A stretch of DNA of 61,820 nucleotides, from NCBI GenBank assembly GCA_035536775.1, contig DATLNM010000025.1, forward strand, positions 1 through 61,820, given 5' to 3'. Of this stretch, positions 33,963 to 42,952 are shown piece after piece. A program made the position numbers and the translations under genes. The stretch's first letter is position 1. Each line of letters begins with the position of its first letter. A model generated the notes under the pieces. It was not told where the DNA came from, made no database searches, and saw only the letters and a list, made by a program, of their open reading frames with translations. The stretch is from DATLNM01 sp035536775. GTDB lineage: Bacteria > Actinomycetota > CADDZG01 > WHSQ01.

Positions 33963-34559
33963 CTACCCCCCTCCCCCATCCGGCGCGTCCAGAGCATCCA
34001 GACGCCGCTTGGCCTCACCTGCGTACATGATGGCGGCCGTCCAGTAAAGGACGGCCCCTCCCCCTACGAGGATCAACCCGATCCCCCTCGACCCCTCGAT
34101 CGCCCAGCTCGTTTCCGAGAGGACCAGCCAAGTGAGGCCGATGAGCAACAGAGCCGTTGCCCATTTACCCACTTTGTTGACAGGAATCCTTTCCATCCCG
34201 CGCTTCTCCGCGAGAGGGAATGCGATCGCGAAAATCGCGTCGCGTACGATGACAACCAGTGCCAGCCACAACGGCAGCACGTCGCTCGCGACCAGGGCTA
34301 CAGCGAGGGCAACGATGAATACCCGATCCGCTACCGGATCCAGGAGCTTGCCGAGCTCGCTGACTTGGTTGAACCGTCGGGCGATGTAGCCGTCGAAGAA
34401 ATCGGAGAGCGCGCCGAGCCCGTAGAGGATGAAGGCAGCCTCCTCGCGCCCGGAGATGAACAGCCAGAGGAAGAACGGCACGGACGAGAGGCGCAGGACC
34501 GAAAGAACGTTGGGCACCGTCAGGTTGCTCGCCCTCGGCACCGTCGTCGCCTCTGCCAT
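33963..34559 (-). CDS. CDP-alcohol phosphatidyltransferase (PgsA-like)
   Basis: A 198-residue membrane protein with several helices and the complete CDP-alcohol signature DGYIARRFNQVSELGKLLDP-VAD (DGx2ARx8Gx3Dx3D). It transfers a phosphatidyl group from CDP-diacylglycerol to an alcohol, most likely glycerol-3-phosphate, inositol-phosphate or a related acceptor; sequence reading alone does not decide. ATG 34559 was preferred to 34715 because upstream residues are not conserved-looking and overlap the divergent secreted gene. It is coupled to the guanylyltransferase. Confidence 0.85.
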   Translation of the reverse strand: MAEATTVPRASNLTVPNVLSVLRLSSVPFFLWLFISGREEAAFILYGLGALSDFFDGYIARRFNQVSELGKLLDPVADRVFIVALAVALVASDVLPLWLALVVIVRDAIFAIAFPLAEKRGMERIPVNKVGKWATALLLIGLTWLVLSETSWAIEGSRGIGLILVGGGAVLYWTAAIMYAGEAKRRLDALDAPDGGGG

Positions 34560-34605
34560 CACAGAGAGAAGTATGGCCGACGTGGAAATGGGTAGGTTGG
34601 CCGGC

Positions 34606-34974
34606 ATGCGAAGACTCGGAGTACTCCTCGTGATAGCTGGCTTGCTCTTTCCCACCACTGCGACCGCCGAGCATGCGCCCGAGAGTTCGTGTAGCCCGTC
34701 GGGTGATGTGTGCACGAGCGCAGAGAAGATCGACGTGGTTCAGTACCTGCGGATCGGCCTCACAGCGAAGCACTTCGATCAGTACCGCCTATGTGTGCGG
34801 GCCCCGGACGACACTCGCCAGTGCAAGACGTTCCAGATCCAAGAGATGGGCGAACAGTTCGGCGACAAGGTCAGATGGCGTCGCCACTTCCCCAACAAAG
34901 GCCCAGGCGCCTACAAAGCCTGCTGGAGATGGGAAGGGTCAACGCGCTGCAGGACCAACGGCTTCCACATCTAG
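34606..34974 (+). CDS. Small secreted protein of unknown function
   Basis: A 122-residue exported protein: signal peptide MRRLGVLLVIAGLLFPTTAT, then a mature domain with six cysteines (SSCSPSGDVCTSAEK, RLCVRAPDDTRQCKTF, KACWRWEGSTRCRTNGFHI) likely forming three disulfides. Pattern and length suggest a small immunoglobulin-like or binding domain, but no family was recognised. ATG 34606 starts right at the signal peptide; ATG 34573 is possible. Divergent from the phosphatidyltransferase gene and convergent with the membrane protein gene. Confidence 0.6.
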   Translation: MRRLGVLLVIAGLLFPTTATAEHAPESSCSPSGDVCTSAEKIDVVQYLRIGLTAKHFDQYRLCVRAPDDTRQCKTFQIQEMGEQFGDKVRWRRHFPNKGPGAYKACWRWEGSTRCRTNGFHI

Positions 34975-34990
34975 GCCGTCGGGTCGCTGT

Positions 34991-35854
34991 CTAGCTAGGG
35001 CGCGTGGCGATATCGACTATGCCGATGACGAATCCAGGAAGTGCGATCGCGGTTAGCACCGCGGCGGCGATGCGTCCGCCCCTGAGGTAACCGGGCGACG
35101 TAAGGAGATCGTCGACGCCTTTAGCCCTGCTGAACCACAGGCCGAGAAGCCCCGCCCCCGTGAGCGGGATAAGCAATCCGAAGGCCGGAACGAGCAACAG
35201 AAGGGGGGCGTGTTTGGCGACGGTCTTGACGTCTTTGCTGATCAGAGGAAGGGCTCGGCTGTAGCGGCCCGCGAGAGTGGCAAGCAACATCCCGTAGCCG
35301 ATCAGGATCGCCGAGAAGGCTAGGACGGCGAGCCATCCCGGCCCTACGATGTTGAAGTCAACGTTGTCCGGGCGCAGTGGGTCGATGCGCGTCCCGATGG
35401 CGATAAGGATCACTGCTCCGTAGACGGCTCCACCCCACCGGCCGCGTGGGAGCCACCGTCTGGTCACCATGTAGAGGCCGCTCATGAGAAGGCCTCCGAA
35501 TATCCCTACGAAGATGATGAAGCCGATCGATCCGTCGGTCGTGATCACGCCAACGACTTCATCGGCCTCGGTCACGCGGCCCTGTGCCTCGTCACCCGCG
35601 GTCGCGGCAAGCAGCCTCATCACGAGGCGACCCCCGCCGCCGAGCATGACGACCCCCGAGACAACACCGGCTCCGATCGTGACGGTCACGTACCAGACGT
35701 ATCGACGGAAGATCGTGCCCATCGAAGGAGGGAAGGGTTCGATCTGCGCGCCGTCCTCGTCTTTCCACGGCGGCTGAACCTCGAGATTGCCCCATCGCCA
35801 TATACCGACAACCCCAAGGGCGATGGCTAGGCACAGCACATACATGAGGAACAC
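34991..35854 (-). CDS. Multi-pass membrane protein of unknown function
   Basis: About 287 residues with seven or so hydrophobic segments (SVFLMYVLCLAIALGVVGIW, GSIGFIIFVGIFGGLL, GAVILIAIGTR). A cytoplasmic-looking segment (PPWKDEDGAQIEPFPPSMG) follows the first helix. No family was recognised. The open frame extends to 36022, but that would run through the tRNA-Pro gene on the other strand, so the start must be lower: GTG 35854 or ATG 35845, neither with a strong ribosome site. A small inverted repeat (GACAGA-G-TCTGTC, 35856-35868) overlaps the region just upstream. Confidence 0.6.
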   Translation of the reverse strand: MFLMYVLCLAIALGVVGIWRWGNLEVQPPWKDEDGAQIEPFPPSMGTIFRRYVWYVTVTIGAGVVSGVVMLGGGGRLVMRLLAATAGDEAQGRVTEADEVVGVITTDGSIGFIIFVGIFGGLLMSGLYMVTRRWLPRGRWGGAVYGAVILIAIGTRIDPLRPDNVDFNIVGPGWLAVLAFSAILIGYGMLLATLAGRYSRALPLISKDVKTVAKHAPLLLLVPAFGLLIPLTGAGLLGLWFSRAKGVDDLLTSPGYLRGGRIAAAVLTAIALPGFVIGIVDIATRPS

Positions 35855-35963
35855 AGACAGAGTCTGTCCCCTGCCGGCGGCGAAATCGAGGAAATGAGGA
35901 GTTAAGGATCCCGCAGGGATAAAGCTTGGGGTGGCCCCTACGGTTATGCTGCCTAGGTAACGA

Positions 35964-36037
35964 CGGGGCGTAGCGTAGCTTGGTAGCGCGTCCGGCTGGG
36001 GGCCGGGAGGTCGTCGGTTCAAATCCGGCCGCCCCGA
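35964..36037 (+). tRNA. tRNA-Pro, anticodon GGG
   Basis: All arms fold by hand: acceptor CGGGGCG/CGCCCCG, D-arm GCG/CGC, anticodon stem TCCGG/CCGGG with loop CTGGGGG (anticodon GGG at 35998-36000), T-arm GTCGG/CCGGC with loop TTCAAAT, discriminator A. It reads proline codons CCC/CCT. CCA is not encoded. It is transcribed toward the CsaA-like gene, 58 bases downstream. Confidence 0.93.
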
Positions 36038-36095
36038 CTAAGACAACATCAGAGCGACGCTTGGGCGCGTCCTGGACAGGCTTAGCATCCGGCCC

Positions 36096-36503
36096 ATGAG
36101 TGATGTACCAACACCGCATTCGATCGATCCGGAAAGTCGTCCCTATGAGCCCTCGGAGCTCCCTAGGAAGGACGACGTCGGTGCGGCCGCGTTCTTCACC
36201 GTCGACATGCGCGCCGGGCGCGTCGTCGAGGTCGACGACTTCCCCGAGGCGCGCAAGCCGGCGTGGAAACTTGCTGTCGATTTCGGGCCCGTCGTGGGGA
36301 TGCTTCGGACGAGCGCCCAAGTCAAGAACTACACGCGCGACGAGCTCCTCGGCCGAATGGTCGTGGGCGCGCTGAACCTCGGACGCAAGAAGATTGCCGG
36401 CTTCACCAGTGAGTTCCTCATCCTCGGCGCACTCGATCCGGACGGAACGGTGCGTCTCTTGGGTCTTGAGGATGGCGTCGAGCCTGGCGCACCTATCGCC
36501 TAA
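36096..36503 (+). CDS. CsaA-like tRNA-binding-domain protein
   Basis: A 135-residue protein whose last 110 residues form an EMAPII/tRNA-binding OB fold: FFTVDMRAGRVVEVDDFPEA, KPAWKLAVDFG, SAQVKNYTRDELLGRMVVGA, NLGRKKIAGFTSEFLILGA. This is the CsaA group (dimeric, tRNA-binding, chaperone-like in Bacillus). The C-terminal EDGVEPGAPIA is typical. It follows tRNA-Pro on the same strand, with no other evident partner. Confidence 0.88.
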   Translation: MSDVPTPHSIDPESRPYEPSELPRKDDVGAAAFFTVDMRAGRVVEVDDFPEARKPAWKLAVDFGPVVGMLRTSAQVKNYTRDELLGRMVVGALNLGRKKIAGFTSEFLILGALDPDGTVRLLGLEDGVEPGAPIA

Positions 36504-36553
36504 CGACCGAGGGCGAGATCTTTCCCCATCGCAGTGGGTAAAGAATCGCGAAG

Positions 36554-37366
36554 ATGTGCCCCCTCAAAATCCCACCGCCACCGCCACCGCCACCCCCTCC
36601 TCCGCCATTTCGACCTTTGCCACAGGACTTCAAGCACAGCGATGAGCTCAGCTGGCGACCAACACCCCTCGCCGCCCTCGCACCCAGAAAATCAGGCTGG
36701 AAGTGGTTCTTGCTCGCGTGGGTGATGGCTTCAGTGATCTTCTGGGTGCAAGTGTGGCCCCGCCTTTGGGATGGGCCGAGGGCAGAACTCACGTTGGTGG
36801 AGGTCGGAGAAGGCGAGCCACGGGGTGAGGTGCTAACGGAATCAGCGATCTACTTTGTGCTGATCGAAGGATTTCCTAGCGACATCTTGGAGACGCTCCG
36901 AGATCACTACCGCGACCGCTGGGGGCTCGACGTCAGGATCTTGCAAGTAATGACCGTTGAGGAAACCGCTCAACTTCCGTCGGGCCAGCTCGACGCCTAC
37001 GATCTGGCCTACCAACTTCAGCGCGCTTATGAAGCGGAGGTAGCTCCAGTTGCCGTCATCGGTTTCACGACCCATGATCTAAACCAGGAGGACCTGAATT
37101 TTGTGTACGGAGCAAATATCGCGGGCGGGTACGCGTCGATCTCAACGGCGCGGATGGATCCAACACCGGGTGACCCCCCCGATGAAGTTCTCTTAATGGA
37201 ACGCCTCAGGAAATTCACGACGAGGTACATCGCGTTCACCTACTTCGATCTGCCCCTGAGCGGGAACCCCTCGAGCGTTCTGTCGCCGCTATCGGGGACG
37301 CACGACTTGGACAAGCAAGGTGAGTTTCCTTGCCCGAGCGCGCCTTTCGAGATGGCTTCCTGCTAG
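36554..37366 (+). CDS. Membrane-anchored archaemetzincin-like pseudoprotease with polyproline N-terminus
   Basis: A 270-residue protein starting with 12 consecutive prolines (encoded partly by a CCACCG hexamer repeat), then one transmembrane helix (WKWFLLAWVMASVIFWVQVW) and an external domain. VAVIGFTTHDLNQEDLNFVYG resembles the archaemetzincin pattern before its zinc site, but where HExxHxxGxxH and CxM would be expected the sequence is RYIAFTYFDLPLSGNPSSVL and GTHDLDKQGEFPC, so zinc proteolysis is not expected. Proline runs normally require EF-P for translation. The stop shares a CTAG with the convergent der gene. Confidence 0.6.
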   Translation: MCPLKIPPPPPPPPPPPPFRPLPQDFKHSDELSWRPTPLAALAPRKSGWKWFLLAWVMASVIFWVQVWPRLWDGPRAELTLVEVGEGEPRGEVLTESAIYFVLIEGFPSDILETLRDHYRDRWGLDVRILQVMTVEETAQLPSGQLDAYDLAYQLQRAYEAEVAPVAVIGFTTHDLNQEDLNFVYGANIAGGYASISTARMDPTPGDPPDEVLLMERLRKFTTRYIAFTYFDLPLSGNPSSVLSPLSGTHDLDKQGEFPCPSAPFEMASC

Positions 37367-38709
37367 GCGCTGTCCGATCCCGCGGGTTCGCGGGTGCGGA
37401 TGCGGACGGTGAGTTTCAGGGGGGAGCCTTGGAAGGGCTCGGTCTCGCGGATCTGGTTCTCTAGATAGCGGAGATAGTTGGTCTCTAGACGCCCGTTGGT
37501 GAACAAGACGATCGTCGGCGGGGCAACCTCGGCTTGCACCGCGTAGCGGACGCGCAGCGGGCGGCCACCTACCCGGGGATGCGGTGAACGCAGTTGCGCG
37601 TCTACGACGATGCGGTTCACTTCGGACGTCTGCAACCGTCGGCGATGTGACTCGATCGCTTCCACCGCGGCGGGAAGGATGCGATCTATCCCTCGCTTGG
37701 TAAGGGCAGAGACCCTGACCGGGGTTGCCCAATCGAGCCAACGAAGCTTCGTCGAGATGTCGCGTTCGAGGCGATCGCGGTCGGGGCCGAGCTCGACCTC
37801 GGCGCGCACGATGTCCCACTTGTTGAGCACCAGCACGCACGCGCGCCCGGCTTCGACGATCGCTTCCGCGATGCGTTGATCGGGCCCGGTCACACCTTCG
37901 TCCGCGTCGAGCATGAGGATCGCGCAATCGACGCGATTGAGAGTGCGGCGCGAACGAAGCCACCCGAAGTACTCGATGGGGTCCTTCACCTTGACCTCTC
38001 GTCTCATGCCCGCGGTGTCGACGATGCGGAGCCGCCGTCCATCGGCGAGCTCGAGCACGGAGTCGACTGGGTCGCGTGTCGTTCCGGGTGTCGAGTCGAC
38101 GATCGACCGCTCCGATCGCGTCAGTGCGTTGAGGAGCGAAGACTTTCCGACGTTAGGGCGCCCGATGATGGCGATGGATGCCCACTCGTCGTGCTCGGGA
38201 CCAGTTGCCTCCGGCAGTTCGGCCACGAGAGCCTCGAGGAAGTCACCGGATCCCCTTCCGTGCAGCGCCGATAGTGGGTGTGGCTCTCCCAGTCCCAACC
38301 GGTAGAAGGCAGCAGAGCTGGGCTCGTCCCGGGGATCGTCAGCCTTGTTGGCGACGAGCAGGACGGGCTTATCCGACTTGCGAAGCGCGCGCGCTACGAG
38401 ATGGTCGTCCTCGATCGGCCCCGACGCGGAGTCGACCACGAAGACGATTACGTCGGCGAGCTCGATCGCGACCTGGGCTTGTTCGGCGACGCGCGCGTCT
38501 AGACCCTCCTGGCCCGCTTCGAGACCTCCGGTGTCGACCAGTTCGAAGCGCTTGCCTGCCCACTCGGCGACGAAGCTGTGACGGTCGCGCGTGACGCCAG
38601 GAGTTGCCTCGACTATCGCTTCGCGTCTGCCCAGGATCCTGTTGACGAGCGACGACTTCCCGACGTTCGGCCGTCCGACGACGGCAACCACGGGTATCCC
38701 CTCAGCCAC
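37363..38709 (-). CDS. der: Ribosome-assembly GTPase Der (EngA)
   Basis: A 448-residue double-GTPase essential for 50S assembly. The first G domain has GRPNVGKSSLVNRIL, DTGG and NKAD; the second has GRPNVGKSSLLNALT, DTAG and NKWD, followed by the KH-like C-terminal domain (TPVRVSALTKRGIDRILPAA onward). GTG 38709 gives the standard N-terminus (AEGIPVVAVVGRPN); the start lies eight bases inside cmk, as in the conserved cmk-der pair of Actinobacteria (Rv1712-Rv1713). Confidence 0.96.
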   Translation of the reverse strand: MAEGIPVVAVVGRPNVGKSSLVNRILGRREAIVEATPGVTRDRHSFVAEWAGKRFELVDTGGLEAGQEGLDARVAEQAQVAIELADVIVFVVDSASGPIEDDHLVARALRKSDKPVLLVANKADDPRDEPSSAAFYRLGLGEPHPLSALHGRGSGDFLEALVAELPEATGPEHDEWASIAIIGRPNVGKSSLLNALTRSERSIVDSTPGTTRDPVDSVLELADGRRLRIVDTAGMRREVKVKDPIEYFGWLRSRRTLNRVDCAILMLDADEGVTGPDQRIAEAIVEAGRACVLVLNKWDIVRAEVELGPDRDRLERDISTKLRWLDWATPVRVSALTKRGIDRILPAAVEAIESHRRRLQTSEVNRIVVDAQLRSPHPRVGGRPLRVRYAVQAEVAPPTIVLFTNGRLETNYLRYLENQIRETEPFQGSPLKLTVRIRTREPAGSDSA

Positions 38710-39358
38710 GTCCGATCGCTTTCGAAACGAGGTGGAGTACCTCCGAGACTGTGTCATCGAGTGACATCCCGGTGGTATCGACGATGATCGCGTCTTCGGC
38801 CAGCGCCAGCGGCGACGCGGCGCGGGTCGAATCGCTGGTGTCCCGATGCTTGATCGAGTGCGCGAGACGCTCCAGTTCCTCATGATCCTCGACGCCCAGC
38901 TGAGCTCCTCTACGGCGAGCCCGCTCCTGAGGGGATGCCGTGAGGAAGACCTTCACGGGCGCGTCGGGCGCAACCGTCACACCGATGTCACGGCCCTCGA
39001 TCACGACCTCACCACCGGCGAGGACCTTCCGCTGCAGCGGAAGAAGAGCGGCACGTACGGGAGCATGAGCCGCGACTATCGCTGCGGCCGCGGTGACATC
39101 CTCTTCGCGGATGCGCATGGTCACGTCCTCTTCGTCTAGGCGCACGCATCCGTCGTCGAGCGAGATGTCGAGCGAGCGCGCGAGGCTCCCGAGAGCGTCG
39201 GGTCCTTCCTCGATCATTCCGGCGCGTAGGGCCGCGAGGGCGACTGTGCGGTACATCGCGCCTGTGTCGAGGTATTGCCATCCCAGACGGCGCGCAACCT
39301 CACGGGCAACCGTGCTCTTGCCCGCGCCGGCAGGACCGTCGATAGCGAGAACGCTCAT
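38702..39358 (-). CDS. cmk: Cytidylate kinase
   Basis: Phosphorylates CMP/dCMP with ATP. The 218 residues show the P-loop AIDGPAGAGKSTVAREVARR, YLDTGAMYRTVAL, the CMP-binding insert, GRDIGVTVAPDAPVKVFL and the ASPQERARRR lid. ATG 39358 overlaps the aroA stop (ATGA). Transcribed with aroA upstream and der downstream. Confidence 0.96.
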   Translation of the reverse strand: MSVLAIDGPAGAGKSTVAREVARRLGWQYLDTGAMYRTVALAALRAGMIEEGPDALGSLARSLDISLDDGCVRLDEEDVTMRIREEDVTAAAAIVAAHAPVRAALLPLQRKVLAGGEVVIEGRDIGVTVAPDAPVKVFLTASPQERARRRGAQLGVEDHEELERLAHSIKHRDTSDSTRAASPLALAEDAIIVDTTGMSLDDTVSEVLHLVSKAIGRG

Positions 39359-40668
39359 CGCGCCGCCGCTTCTTTCCGCGCCGCGATGCGACCTTGGGCC
39401 GCACCCAGGATGTCGAGGAATTCAGGGAACGAGGTTGCGACGGACGACCACCCATTCACCTTGACGTTCGCTGCACCGATCACCCCCGCGATGGCGAGCA
39501 TCATCGCGATGCGGTGGTCGCCGAGTGAGTCCACGTCCCCGCCGTACAAGGTGCTCGGACCTGAGATGACGAGACCGTCCTCGCGTTCCTCGACGCGCGC
39601 ACCGAGTGCGTTGAGGCCCGTCGCGATCGCGGAGATCCGGTCCGATTCCTTGACCCGCAGCTCCCGCGCGCCGGTGATGGTGGTCGTGCCGGACGCCTGC
39701 GTCGCGCACACCGCTAGCGCTGGGATCTCGTCGATCAGTCCCGGGATCTCGTCGGGCCCGATCTCGATCCCTCGCAACTCCGACGCCTTTACGGTCACCG
39801 TGCCTACGGGTTCTCCGACCCGCTCTTCTTCGACCGCGATCGTGATGTCTGCACCCATGCGGATGAGCGCATCGAGCGCTCCGGTGCGCGTGGGATTGAG
39901 CCCCACGTCCTGGATCACGAGCTCCGATCCTTCGATGAGCGCGGCAGCAACGATGAAGAAGAGCGCGGACGAGATGTCGCCCGGGACTTGAAGGCTCATC
40001 GGTGTGAGAGAGCCGCCGCCTGAAACCTCGGTGACCGTTCCGTCACTCACGATGCGCGCGCCGGCTGCCCTAAGCATGCGTTCGGTGTGGTCCCTGCTCG
40101 CGCCCGGCTCGGCCACCCGCGTTACGCCAGCGGCCTGTAATCCGGCGATGAGGAGCGCCGTCTTCACCTGTGCGCTCGCGACGTCGAGCTCGACGTCGAT
40201 CCCTTGAAGACCACCGCCTCGGATGGCCAGTGGAGCGTTCTCGCCATGGGCGCGCCCATCGATCGTCGCGCCCATCTGCCGCAGCGGAACGACGACGCGC
40301 AACATCGGGCGCCGCCGTAAGGATCCGTCGCCGGTAAGCACCGATAGTCCGGCGATGCCGGCGCAGATCCCGCTCAGCGTGCGAAGTGATGTTCCGCTGT
40401 TACGAAGGTCGAGAACCGAATCGGGCTCGCGCAGGCCTGTCGCTCCCAGGCCGTCGACGGTCGCCGTGGTGTGCTCCAACGCGCACGTCACACCGAGAGC
40501 GGCCAATGCTTGTCCAGTCGCCAACACGTCGTCACCCGTATTGATGTTCGAGATGATCGAACGACCCTCTGCCAGAGCGCTGAGGATCAATGCGCGGTGA
40601 CTGATCGATTTATCGCCTGGAACGCGGATGGTTCCGCGCAGCGGGGTCGGGCGACGAGATTTCCTCAT
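39355..40668 (-). CDS. aroA: 5-enolpyruvylshikimate-3-phosphate synthase
   Basis: Makes EPSP from shikimate-3-phosphate and PEP. The 437 residues hold VPGDKSISHRALILSALAEG, the active-site NSGTSLRTLSGI (class II-like NSGT), GDGSLRRRPM, the central DEIPALAVCATQASGTT and ELRVKESDRI, and GDHRIAMML. The combination of NSGTSLRT and RPM with DHRIAM leaves the glyphosate class uncertain by eye. Its ATG overlaps the tyrA stop by four bases. Confidence 0.96.
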   Translation of the reverse strand: MRKSRRPTPLRGTIRVPGDKSISHRALILSALAEGRSIISNINTGDDVLATGQALAALGVTCALEHTTATVDGLGATGLREPDSVLDLRNSGTSLRTLSGICAGIAGLSVLTGDGSLRRRPMLRVVVPLRQMGATIDGRAHGENAPLAIRGGGLQGIDVELDVASAQVKTALLIAGLQAAGVTRVAEPGASRDHTERMLRAAGARIVSDGTVTEVSGGGSLTPMSLQVPGDISSALFFIVAAALIEGSELVIQDVGLNPTRTGALDALIRMGADITIAVEEERVGEPVGTVTVKASELRGIEIGPDEIPGLIDEIPALAVCATQASGTTTITGARELRVKESDRISAIATGLNALGARVEEREDGLVISGPSTLYGGDVDSLGDHRIAMMLAIAGVIGAANVKVNGWSSVATSFPEFLDILGAAQGRIAARKEAAAR

Positions 40669-41777
40669 GGGGTCGCCTCGACGGATCCCGAGCCCGTGGA
40701 CCGCTCGACGCGGTAGCCGAGCTCGACGAGCGCGACCTCGAGCTTTGCGGCCCGGTCATCGCCGATGACGATCACCTCGAGGCGGCCACGACCGCCCTCG
40801 GTCGAATGGATGATCCTGAGGTCTTCGATGTTGACGCCGAGAGCACTCGCTGCGGTGGTGACCTCCGCAAGCACGCCGGGTCGGTCCGGAACCGACATGT
40901 CGAGGGCAACCGGCTCGCCCCCCGATTCCGGTTTCGCGAACAACTCGAGTCGAGCGGTCCTGCTCGTTTCCAGAAATGCCCGGAGGTCGTCCCAGTGCCC
41001 GGCGGAGATCATGTCCCCCACTGCTTCAAGGCGCTCGCCGAGCGTTCCGAGCGCCTCCAGAACAGCGCTTCTGTTGGACCGCATGATCGCGATCCACATA
41101 TCCGGATGGCTGGCCGCGATGCGGGTGACGTCTCGGAAACCACTTGCAGCGAGATTGAGAACCGCGTCGTCCCGCCCGCCGCCGACCGCGACGTCGACAA
41201 GCGTGCTCGCGACGAGCTGGGGGAGGTGGCTCAAGCGTGCGAGCAGCATGTCGTGATCGTGGGGGTGCAGCGCGATCGGCTTTGCTCCGAGCGACGAGGC
41301 CATCGTCGCGACGCGCGCGTACGACTCGGGCGCCGTGTCAGGGGTCGGGGTGAGGATCCACCACGCATCCTGAAAGAGTCCTGGATCCGCGGCATCGATC
41401 CCATGACGCTCAGATCCGGCCATCGGATGTCCGCCAACGAAAGCGGGCCCGAACGCGGATCCGCCCGCCGCAACGGCGTCTGCCTTCGAGCTGCCCACGT
41501 CGGTGACGACGGCGCCTTGACCGATCACCCCTTTGAGCTCCCGACAGACCTCTTCGGTCCGGTCGACAGGGATCGCGAGCACGACGAGCTCGGCTCCCGA
41601 TGCGGCGTCCGCAGCCGATGTCGCCACTCGGTCGATGGCTCCCACCTCGAGCGCGCTGTCGAGCGTCGCCGAGTCGAGGTCGAAGCCGGTGATGTGGATG
41701 CTAGGGACGTTGCTGCGCAGCCCCAGCGCTACCGAGCCTCCGATCAGCCCGGTACCTATCACCGCGATCCTGCTCAT
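40665..41777 (-). CDS. tyrA: Prephenate dehydrogenase with ACT domain
   Basis: Oxidatively decarboxylates prephenate for tyrosine synthesis. The 370 residues comprise a Rossmann domain (IAVIGTGLIGGSVALGLRS, TDVGSSKADAV, GGHPMAGSERHGIDAA), a helical domain (HDHDMLLARLSHLPQLVAS) and a C-terminal ACT domain (VPDRPGVLAEVTTAASALGV) for likely feedback control. ATG 41777 shares a base with the aroH stop (TGATG), coupling the two consecutive steps from chorismate. Confidence 0.95.
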   Translation of the reverse strand: MSRIAVIGTGLIGGSVALGLRSNVPSIHITGFDLDSATLDSALEVGAIDRVATSAADAASGAELVVLAIPVDRTEEVCRELKGVIGQGAVVTDVGSSKADAVAAGGSAFGPAFVGGHPMAGSERHGIDAADPGLFQDAWWILTPTPDTAPESYARVATMASSLGAKPIALHPHDHDMLLARLSHLPQLVASTLVDVAVGGGRDDAVLNLAASGFRDVTRIAASHPDMWIAIMRSNRSAVLEALGTLGERLEAVGDMISAGHWDDLRAFLETSRTARLELFAKPESGGEPVALDMSVPDRPGVLAEVTTAASALGVNIEDLRIIHSTEGGRGRLEVIVIGDDRAAKLEVALVELGYRVERSTGSGSVEATP

Positions 41778-42157
41778 CAGCTTTGGTCCGGTCTCAGCGA
41801 GTGCGCATCCCGGAGGTAGACATGGCGAAGCTCTGCCGGGGTCCGCTCGGAATAGAGATGCATGAGCACACGGATACAGCGAGCGAGTCCGCCGGCGACG
41901 TCGATCTCGCTCGCGCACAGCAGTGGAACGTCCCCCAGGCCGAGCTCCCGCGCCGCTGCAGCCGGAAAGCCCGCCCTCAGGTCGGGGGTCGCGGTGAACA
42001 GGATGCTCACGAGGTCGCCTGCCCCGACGTGGTTGAGCGCCATCATCCGAGCCAGCAGCTCGCTGGTCGCCTCGGTGATGTCCTCAGCTCGGTCGTTATC
42101 GACCGAGGTCGCGCCGCGCAGCGCTCGTACACGCATCCCATCTCGCGGATCATCCAT
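41777..42157 (-). CDS. aroH: Chorismate mutase, AroH class
   Basis: A 126-residue trimeric-type mutase converting chorismate to prephenate. Signatures are VRALRGATSVDNDRAEDI (Arg7-equivalent), ILFTATPDLRAGFPAAAAR, LGDVPLLCASEIDV and the basic RHVYLRDAHSLRPD terminus. It feeds tyrA directly downstream and the separate pheA at 14728. The upstream gap to rluB carries a GTCGAC-centred site. Confidence 0.93.
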   Translation of the reverse strand: MDDPRDGMRVRALRGATSVDNDRAEDITEATSELLARMMALNHVGAGDLVSILFTATPDLRAGFPAAAARELGLGDVPLLCASEIDVAGGLARCIRVLMHLYSERTPAELRHVYLRDAHSLRPDQS

Positions 42158-42177
42158 CTGAGCCAGCCTCTTTATCT

Positions 42178-42191
42178 ACTTGTCGACTTGT
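42178..42191. repeat. Isolated TTGTCGAC site between rluB and aroH
   Basis: ACTTGTCGACTTGT: the left arm and centre match the palindrome ACTTGTCGACAAGT found near parA; the right arm is TTGT. It lies in the 36-base gap between the rluB stop and the aroH start, so it may be a distal member of the same site family. Confidence 0.4.
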
Positions 42192-42193
42192 GG

Positions 42194-42922
42194 CTAGAGG
42201 CCGCACGCGCGGTAAAGCTCGCGCAACTCTTCCGGATTGATGCGGCGCCAGCTTCCGGCCTTCAGCCGCCCAAGCTTAAGCGGGCCGATGCTGGTGCGAA
42301 CCAGTTGCTTCACCGGATGTCCGGTCGCCTCGCACATCCTTCGAACGAGACGATGCCGACCTTCGGTGACGGTGATCTCGAGCAGCGCTCCCCCGGCGGT
42401 TCGTTCGACGAGCGCGACATTGGTCGCCCGTGCGTGCCCATCTTCGAGCTCGACGCCGCGCGACAGCATCCGGAGCACCTTGTAGCCCACCGACCCGCTG
42501 ACCTCGGCGACGTAGGTCTTGGGAACCTCGAAGCTCGGGTGCGTCAGGGCATGGGTGAGGTCGCCGTCGTTGGTGAGGATCAGCGCGCCCTCGGAATCGA
42601 TGTCGAGTCGCCCCACCGGCCACACGCGCCGTTCTAGGTCGACGATGTCGAGGACGGTCTCTCTGCCTTCCGGGTCGGACGCGGTCGTGACCACCCCGAC
42701 CGGCTTGTTGAGGAGGTAGTGAGCCAGATCGACGTCGAGCGGCACGGATGAACCATCGACCTCAACCTTATCCTTAGTGACGTCGACCCGGCGCCCCAGC
42801 TCCGCCCGCTTGCCATTCACTTTGACCCGGCCGGCAGCGATCAGCTCTTCGACCGCGCGGCGAGATCCTAGGCCCGCGCGCGCCAGCACCTTTTGCAGGC
42901 GCTCTCCTTCGGGGTGCTCCAT
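42194..42922 (-). CDS. rluB: 23S rRNA pseudouridine synthase, RluB/RsuA type
   Basis: A 242-residue enzyme: N-terminal S4 domain (RLQKVLARAGLGSRRAVEEL, AGRVKVNGKRAELG) and a catalytic domain with the Asp motif VGRLDIDSEGALILTNDGDL, plus EGRHRLVRRMCEATGHPV. It probably modifies helix 89 of 23S rRNA. Its position after scpB is the conserved actinobacterial order (Rv1710-Rv1711). ATG 42922. Confidence 0.93.
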   Translation of the reverse strand: MEHPEGERLQKVLARAGLGSRRAVEELIAAGRVKVNGKRAELGRRVDVTKDKVEVDGSSVPLDVDLAHYLLNKPVGVVTTASDPEGRETVLDIVDLERRVWPVGRLDIDSEGALILTNDGDLTHALTHPSFEVPKTYVAEVSGSVGYKVLRMLSRGVELEDGHARATNVALVERTAGGALLEITVTEGRHRLVRRMCEATGHPVKQLVRTSIGPLKLGRLKAGSWRRINPEELRELYRACGL

Positions 42923-42952
42923 AGGAAGAGACTACGTGGCGCCGCCCAGAAA

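Noticed and set aside
35855..36022. N-terminal extension of the membrane protein gene to 36022
   Set aside because: It would run through the tRNA-Pro gene on the opposite strand; no membrane or domain sequence is gained.
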